Shown here piece by piece: positions 9,486 through 14,635 of a DNA stretch of 14,635 nt (within the stretch, counting starts at the first letter, position 1; every line of letters begins with the position of its first letter). A program made the position numbers and the translations under genes. Under the pieces are notes generated by a model that saw nothing but the letters and a program-made list of their open reading frames with translations, was not told where the DNA came from and made no database searches. The stretch comes from Bacteroides sp. (GTDB taxonomy: Bacteria > Bacteroidota > Bacteroidia > Bacteroidales > Bacteroidaceae): positions 1-14,635 of the forward strand of contig DXOJ01000075.1 of assembly GCA_019412865.1 (NCBI GenBank), in the 5' to 3' direction.

Positions 9486-12400
9486 TTAAAAACCAAGTGA
9501 TAGACCGAATGTATAAGTGCGGGGCTGAGGATATGGATAGCCCAGTCCTTCAGGGTCGGCACCCGTATAATTAGTCAGTGTGAAAACATTCTGTGCTTGC
9601 AGATACACACGCAAATTGGAAAGACGTGCTTTCTTAATCCACTTATCCGGGAAAGTGTAACCCAACGTTAAAGTCTTCAGCTTCACGTAAGAACCATCTT
9701 CGATAAAGAAAGTAGAACTGCGTGTTTCTACATTATTATCCACCACAGTCAGTGCAGGAATATCACAATTATAAACTCCGGTTTGCTCATAATCATTCCA
9801 AGCATGCATTGCATCCATCAGACGTACAGAATGATTACCTGTCCAGCCTTGGAATAGGTCGGTATAAAACTTAGAGTTATTCCATGCATCGCGAATCATA
9901 CCATTGAAGAATGCAGAAAAATCAAATCCTTTGTAAGATGCACCGATATTTAAACCACCGATAAATTTAGGTTGATCGCTACCTTGCCAATCCATATCGG
10001 CAGTATTGATGACGTTGTCACCGTTAAGGTCTTTGTAGCGAATACGTCCCACACCAGGAGCTCCAATCTGTACATCATATTTGCTTAGATATTCATATAC
10101 CTCTTGCTTTGTTTTGAATACACCATCGGCTTTATATGACATCCATGAACCATAAGGTTGTCCCACAATGGTTTTGTCCACACCGTTGCCACCTCCCCAA
10201 GTATATTTGATAACATCCGGAAGTTCGGTAATTTCATTCTTATAATAAGAGATGTTGAACGATATATCATACTTGAAATCCTTTATTTCATCTCGCCAAG
10301 TAAAGGTTGCTTCCACACCGCTATTATCCATACTGGCAGCATTATACCATTTATATCCACCTTCGCCAATCACACCTATATAGGGTTTTTGAATTAACAT
10401 ACCAGTGGTCTTCTTTTGAAAATAGTCCAGAGTCAAGCCCAAACGGTTATCGAAGAAAGCGGCATCAATACCAAAGTTCAGTTGCTTGGTCTCTTCCCAC
10501 TTCAAGTCGTTGTTACCCGAACGATCTTTCTGTACACCGGGCACGACTGTTGCACCATCACCATTGAAGTTGTATGAACCATTGGACATGTTAGTGTAAT
10601 AAAGGTTGTAAGTAGCATTGTTGTCAATCTGGTCATTACCATTAATTCCCCATGATGCACGTAATTTAAGGTCTGAAAGCCAGTTTTGCGTACGTTCCAT
10701 AAATTTTTCGCGTGACATTCTCCAACCAGCTGATACAGAAGGGAAGACGGCTGAATTATTCCCTTTACCAAAACGTGAAGAAGCATCACGACGCACCGTT
10801 CCTGATATGAGGTACTTATCATCGAACGCATAGTTTACCTTACCAAAGTAAGAAACCATAGCATAAGTAGAAGCATTGTTACCCACGCTTTTTCCTTCGG
10901 TCACGGTGTCCAGATAGCGATAGTCAAGGTCTTCTATCACCAATCCGCGACCATACCCCTGCAAATGCTCACCATTTTCTTTCTTAGCTTCGGTTCCTAT
11001 CACAGCACTGATATTATTCTTCCCGAAATCTATACTATAATTAGCCGTGTTCGACCATACCCATTGTACACTATTATCCTGTCGTACGGTCAGTTCATTT
11101 ACATCTACCTTCCGATCGGCTTCGCTCCATTTTGGGACAAAGGTTGAGTTGAAACCGGTAGTATAATTCAAGCCAAATTGGCTCTTCAATACCAAATTTT
11201 TAATAGGCTCTACTTCCAAATAAACATTACCAAAGATACGCCAGCTTTTATGACGATTATTGGCTTCGTTGTCCGTCAAACGAATGGGATTCGGTTTATC
11301 TCCCAATATATCCACATAACCACCGGCGTACCCTCCGTTTTCATCATACACAGGAATGGCCGGATGCTGCGCAATAACCAATTCTTCTATACCGGCAGGA
11401 TTAAGATGTTCCAACCAATGGTTCACCGAGATGCTTTCTCCCACACGTACTTTACCATCCACAAAGCGGAAATTAGAAGCTAAACGCGAATTAAAGCGTT
11501 CGTAGTCTGTATTACGGCAAAGACCATCTTGATTCATATAGTTTAAGGTAAGAGCCACATTACCATCCTTAAATCCTTTAGAGAGGGAAAGATTATAATT
11601 CTGCATCAAAGCTGTACCAAATATCTCCTTTGCCCAATCAGTATTGCCCGACTTTATCTTCACTCCATTCTGGTCGAAATAATATTCTTGCAGTTGGGCT
11701 TTCTCTCCATTTCCATAGACAACACTGTTTGGATAGGTTCCAAAAGTATTTTTATAGGCTTGCCAATAAACATCACCCCATTGGTAAGCGTCAAGCATAT
11801 CAATACCACCGGCAAAAGTCTGGGCAGTGAGCGACATATCAAAACTTACCTTTACATCACCTTCCTTAGCACGTTTTGTGGTAATGATAATGACCCCGTT
11901 GGCAGCCTGAGCACCATAAATCGCAGCAGATGCTGCATCTTTCAACACCTGAATGGATTCGACATCATTGGAAGAGATGATAGAAGCTACATTGTCATGT
12001 GTCTGAACACCATCTATCACATAAAGAGGGGAAGAATTGTTAATGGTAGTAATACCACGTAATTTAGTATCCGTGTTTCCACCGCCGGGTTTACCATCAG
12101 TTGTCACGTTCATACCGGCTACACGCCCCTGCAAACCTGACATCACATTACCGGTAGGTATATCCGCTACCTCTTTCATCTTCACTACGGCTACCGAACC
12201 TGTCAGACTGGCTTTCTTTTCAGCCATATAACCTGTCAAACCACCTCATCAATCATCTTAGCATCTTCTTCCATCACTATCTTCAAGGAAGGTTTAGCGG
12301 CAATAATCACTTCCTTATATCCTATATAAGAAATAGCCAATGATGCATTTGCCGGTACACTAAGAGTAAAGTTTCCATCTAAATCGGTAATAGTTCCAGT

Positions 12401-12556
12401 TGATTTAGAATCATTTTGCACTACGGAAGCACCAATAATCGGTTGCCCATCAGTCTTTGAAGTAACGTTTCCCTTCACCGTTATGTTTTGTCCCCAAAGG
12501 ACTGACATGAAAGTAAACAGGAAACAAACGCTGCAAAGAAGTTTTTTGTTCTTCAT
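9486..12556 (-). CDS. SusC-like TonB-dependent transporter, broken by a frameshift
   Basis: Outer-membrane TonB-dependent importer of the SusC/RagA family, about 1023 residues if repaired. ATG at 12556 (MKNKKLL) begins a signal peptide ending near VLWGQ; a second ATG at 12568 is possible. The N-terminal carboxypeptidase-regulatory-like domain follows (VKGNVTSKTDGQPIIGASV...). The frame then hits TGA at 12238-12236 directly after DEVV, while the rest (9486-12239) continues in another frame as TGYMAEKK. Inserting one base restores DEVVVTGY, the usual TonB-box region of this family, so a single-base deletion near 12236-12241 is the simplest explanation. The downstream part is intact: plug with LRGITTINNSSPLYVIDGV and the family signature QVLKDAASAAIYGAQAANGV, a long beta-barrel, and a terminal Phe (FGLSLGF) expected for barrel assembly. 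As read, the gene encodes no complete transporter; a sequencing or assembly error is also possible. Confidence 0.93.
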
Positions 12557-12874
12557 AATACTAAGCATTAGTTTGATGTTATTAAATTAAAAGTACGAAT
12601 TTTATCTTTATCGATGATGCAAATTACGGTTGATTTATATCAATCGACTGAAAGAAATGTTTCAAAGGCTGTAACATTTGTTGCATAGAACGCTATTTTA
12701 TAGGGTTTTATACATTATTTTTCTCATCACAAGAATTATGAAGAAGATATTCTCTAGTCAGTGCGGAAAATATTACCTTTGCGTAGTAATAGAAGCTTTT
12801 AAAAAGTAGTTATTATTAAAACGATTAATAAAAAAAGTCAGTTACCGATTGTAACCAACTGAAAATTGAACGAT
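12557..12874. promoter_or_regulatory. Divergent intergenic region between susC and the epimerase gene
   Basis: AT-rich spacer that must hold the main PUL promoter (leftward) and the epimerase promoter (rightward). For the + strand, TACCTTTG at 12774-12781 matches the Bacteroides -7 consensus TAnnTTTG, giving a leader of roughly 85 bases; no TTTG -33 box is evident. That leader contains nested inverted repeats, GTTAC-N5-GTAAC (12841-12855) within TCAGTT-N13-AACTGA (12838-12862), just before the ATG at 12875. For the minus strand I see only an imperfect box, TAATTTG (12626-12620), beside a small inverted repeat TTGAT-TTAT-ATCAA (12630-12643). A poor match at the susC promoter would be consistent with activator dependence, as in PULs run by hybrid two-component systems, but this is inference. 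Confidence 0.4.
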
Positions 12875-13747
12875 ATGAAAACAATCTCCAACGAACAACT
12901 TTCCATTCAAGTATCTCCTCATGGAGCTGAACTTTGCAGTATCTTTGCCAATGGAAAAGAATATCTGTGGCAAGCGGATCCTGCTTTTTGGAAACGTCAC
13001 TCTCCTGTCCTATTCCCTATTGTCGGAAGTGTATGGGAAAATGAATATCGCAATGAAGGGATTCCTTATACGCTTACCCAACATGGATTTGCCCGCGACA
13101 TGGAATTTACGCTTGTTTCTGAAAAAAAAGATGAAATACATTACCGCCTTATCAGTAATGGAGAGACTTTGCAGAAATATCCGTTTCCATTCTGTCTGGA
13201 AATAGGTTATCGCATTCAAGGAAAGCAGATTGAGGTGATATGGAAAGTAAAGAATACCGGCGACAAAGAAATGCATTTTCAGATTGGAGCACATCCTGCT
13301 TTCTACTGGCCGGAGTTTGATGCGAACAGTTTAGAAAGAGGGTTCTTCGGATTCGACAGGAAAGACGATTTGAAGTATATTCTTATTTCTGAAAAGGGAT
13401 GCGCTGATCCTTCTGTTGAGTATTCCTTAGAGTTGACAGACGGATTATTACCATTGGATACTCATACGTTTGACAAAGATGCTTTGATCTTGGAAAATGA
13501 ACAGGTTCGCAAAGTTACCATCTATAATAAGGAGAAACGGGCTTATTTAAGTTTACACTTTAATGCTCCGGTAGTCGGCCTTTGGTCGCCACCTGCAAAG
13601 AATGCTCCTTTTGTCTGCATCGAGCCTTGGTATGGACGTTGCGACCGCGCACATTATACTGGTGAATATAAAGATAAAGACTGGATGCAACACTTGCAAC
13701 CAAGTGAGATATTCCAAGGAGGATACACGATTGAAATTAATGAGTAA
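12875..13747 (+). CDS. Aldose 1-epimerase family protein (LacX type)
   Basis: 290-residue cytoplasmic protein of the galactose mutarotase-like superfamily, LacX-like subgroup, which interconverts alpha and beta anomers of sugars or binds related phosphosugars. The ATG at 12875 is preferred over a TTG nine bases upstream. Family landmarks: HSPVLFPIVGSVWENEY at 42-58, QHGFARD at 69-75 (His70), IGAHPAF at 137-143 (His140, catalytic acid in mutarotases) and CIEPWYG at 248-254 (Glu250, catalytic base). No signal peptide is present. It diverges from susC and converges with the second GH32, so it is a separate transcription unit inside the locus. Mutarotation helps aldose rather than ketose use, so its substrate here is unclear; glucose from sucrose-capped fructans or a housekeeping role are possible. 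Family assignment is strong, substrate unknown. Confidence 0.88.
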   Translation: MKTISNEQLSIQVSPHGAELCSIFANGKEYLWQADPAFWKRHSPVLFPIVGSVWENEYRNEGIPYTLTQHGFARDMEFTLVSEKKDEIHYRLISNGETLQKYPFPFCLEIGYRIQGKQIEVIWKVKNTGDKEMHFQIGAHPAFYWPEFDANSLERGFFGFDRKDDLKYILISEKGCADPSVEYSLELTDGLLPLDTHTFDKDALILENEQVRKVTIYNKEKRAYLSLHFNAPVVGLWSPPAKNAPFVCIEPWYGRCDRAHYTGEYKDKDWMQHLQPSEIFQGGYTIEINE

Positions 13748-13750
13748 TCA

Positions 13751-13787
13751 ACAAAAGTAGCTGCCAGATTTCACATCTGACAGCTAC
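13751..13787 (-). terminator. Hairpin terminator between convergent epimerase and GH32 genes
   Basis: GTAGCTG (13757-13763) pairs with CAGCTAC (13781-13787), and after one C/A mismatch CAGAT (13765-13769) pairs with ATCTG (13775-13779) around a 5-nt loop. On the minus strand the stem is followed directly by TTTTGT, which suits termination of the GH32 gene that stops 33 bases upstream. On the + strand no T run follows, so it would end the epimerase transcript only weakly, or by stem alone. Confidence 0.6.
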
Positions 13788-13819
13788 CAACACCTAATTC
13801 TAATCTACAAAAACCTAAC

Positions 13820-14607
13820 TTATAAACCTAACCGATACACATTGAATGAATTGACATTAAACGTACCTCCCTTGCTATAAAAACACATACGGTTGTATGG
13901 TTCCGACGGAAAAATGAGATTGGTCATTGCTATCTTTCCTCCGTTCAGGAATATTTCTACAGAACATTTATCAACAAAAACATCCAAAGCATATTTATTT
14001 TCTTTCTTTATCGGTGCCCAGGTAGCTAATGCGAAATCATCAATATAATTGATAGAAGTCGTCTTTCTGCGGTCATGTGCTTCTATTTCATGAGGTACGC
14101 TGTTCTTTCCGAAATCTACGATACCGCTTTTCGTCCGATCCATTACCAGTTTCTTTTCCGGAAGATTGAAATAAATATCCACCTTTTCACCTTTATCATT
14201 AAAGAGACTGAATCCCATTATTTCCGCCCCTCCAGCAGTAATATCCAATGCCAGTTCATAAGCACCTCCATTATCTGCCAATAAAGAATTGATATGATAA
14301 TCATTAGCAACTGTAAATGTAGGAATCTCTTTACTTTCTTTTCGCAAAGCTTTTATCTCCGCCACCGGAGCTGCCGAAAGATAGACTTCGCTATTTTGTG
14401 TGTAAAGGCTTAACTCACGTGGTAAAGCATTGGCACTGCGGAATTGCTTCGTCGGGACAATATTACAATATTGCCAGTTACTCATCCAAGGCACAGCAAT
14501 CACACGATCACCAGTATTCGAGAAACAAACGGTGGCATAGTGATCTTTGCCCCAATCCAACCATTTCGTGACATTTGGCTGATTGTCACAAATAAACTTC
14601 GTTCCAT
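13820..14607 (-). CDS. Second GH32 fructanase, C-terminal part only (cut by contig end)
   Basis: About 261 residues of a GH32 enzyme remain; the 5' portion is lost at the contig end. The frame is open to 14607, reading DGTKFICDNQP and then TKWLDWGKDHYAT, which lines up with residue about 369 onward of the GH32 at 2612-4438 (TKWMDWGKDHYAA). An apparent start at 14560 is only an internal TTG (Leu). Preserved parts are the last propeller blade (WMSNWQYCNIVPTKQFRSA) and the C-terminal beta-sandwich ending in EIFLNGGKIAMTNLIFPSEPY. The catalytic WMNDPNG, RDP and EC motifs lie outside the window, so activity, signal peptide and lipidation cannot be judged. Compared with the first GH32 it has roughly a dozen extra residues near HDRRKTTSINYIDD in the sandwich domain. 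It is a separate gene facing the epimerase, as with BT1765 lying apart from the main operon in B. thetaiotaomicron. Confidence 0.9.
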
Positions 14608-14635
14608 CTGTCTCTTATACACATCTGACGCTGCC
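14608..14635. other. Nextera transposase adapter remnant (artefact)
   Basis: The last 28 bases begin with the 19-bp Tn5 mosaic end CTGTCTCTTATACACATCT (14608-14626) and continue GACGCTGCC (14627-14635), which is the reverse complement of the Illumina Nextera read-1 transposase adapter. Coding similarity to GH32 stops exactly at 14607. This is library sequence left untrimmed in the assembly, not genomic DNA and not a natural transposon end. Confidence 0.97.

Noticed and set aside
9486..12239. The large SusC fragment treated as an independent gene starting at TTG 12239
   Set aside because: It would lack a signal peptide and the N-terminal domain, both of which are encoded immediately upstream in another frame; a frameshift is the simpler reading.

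Overview
The window looks like a Bacteroides-type (Bacteroidota, gut Bacteroidales) contig end carrying most of a fructan polysaccharide utilization locus (PUL). The evidence is a SusC/SusD pair, surface lipoproteins with acidic residues after the lipobox Cys, two GH32 fructanases, a PfkB fructokinase, an MFS sugar permease and a TAnnTTTG-type promoter element. The gene content parallels the B. thetaiotaomicron levan locus (BT1757-BT1765), but the genes between SusD and GH32 differ from what I recall of that locus.

Layout. Positions 1-135 hold two converging intrinsic terminators. One is for a + strand gene off the left edge and one is for the leftward PUL operon. Leftward (minus strand) genes, in transcription order, are: SusC-like transporter (12556-9486, frameshifted near 12238), SusD-like lipoprotein (9461-7704), parallel beta-helix lipoprotein (7678-6551), beta-helix plus DUF4960-like lipoprotein (6513-4564), GH32 with its own putative promoter (4438-2612), MFS sugar permease (2228-1059) and fructokinase (1023-136). 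A rightward LacX-type aldose 1-epimerase homologue (12875-13747) diverges from susC. It converges on a second GH32 (13820-14607, minus) that is cut by the contig end. The last 28 bases (14608-14635) are Nextera adapter, not genomic DNA.

Working model (inference): the two beta-helix lipoproteins and SusD capture fructan at the surface, SusC imports oligosaccharides, periplasmic GH32 releases fructose, the MFS permease carries it across the inner membrane and fructokinase phosphorylates it. A hybrid two-component or other regulator is not in the window.

Most interesting: (1) the two tandem beta-helix lipoproteins resemble, from memory, the GH91 inulin fructotransferase fold, but appear to lack one of the two catalytic acids, so they may be glycan-binding derivatives or unusual inulin-cleaving enzymes; (2) a one-base frameshift falls exactly in the TonB-box motif of SusC; (3) the 383-bp gap between GH32 and the permease holds four CACGGCCGTG-like palindromes with centres exactly 22 bp apart inside a concentric 124-bp inverted repeat, followed by more 22-bp tandem units; (4) an inverted repeat overlaps the GH32 promoter.
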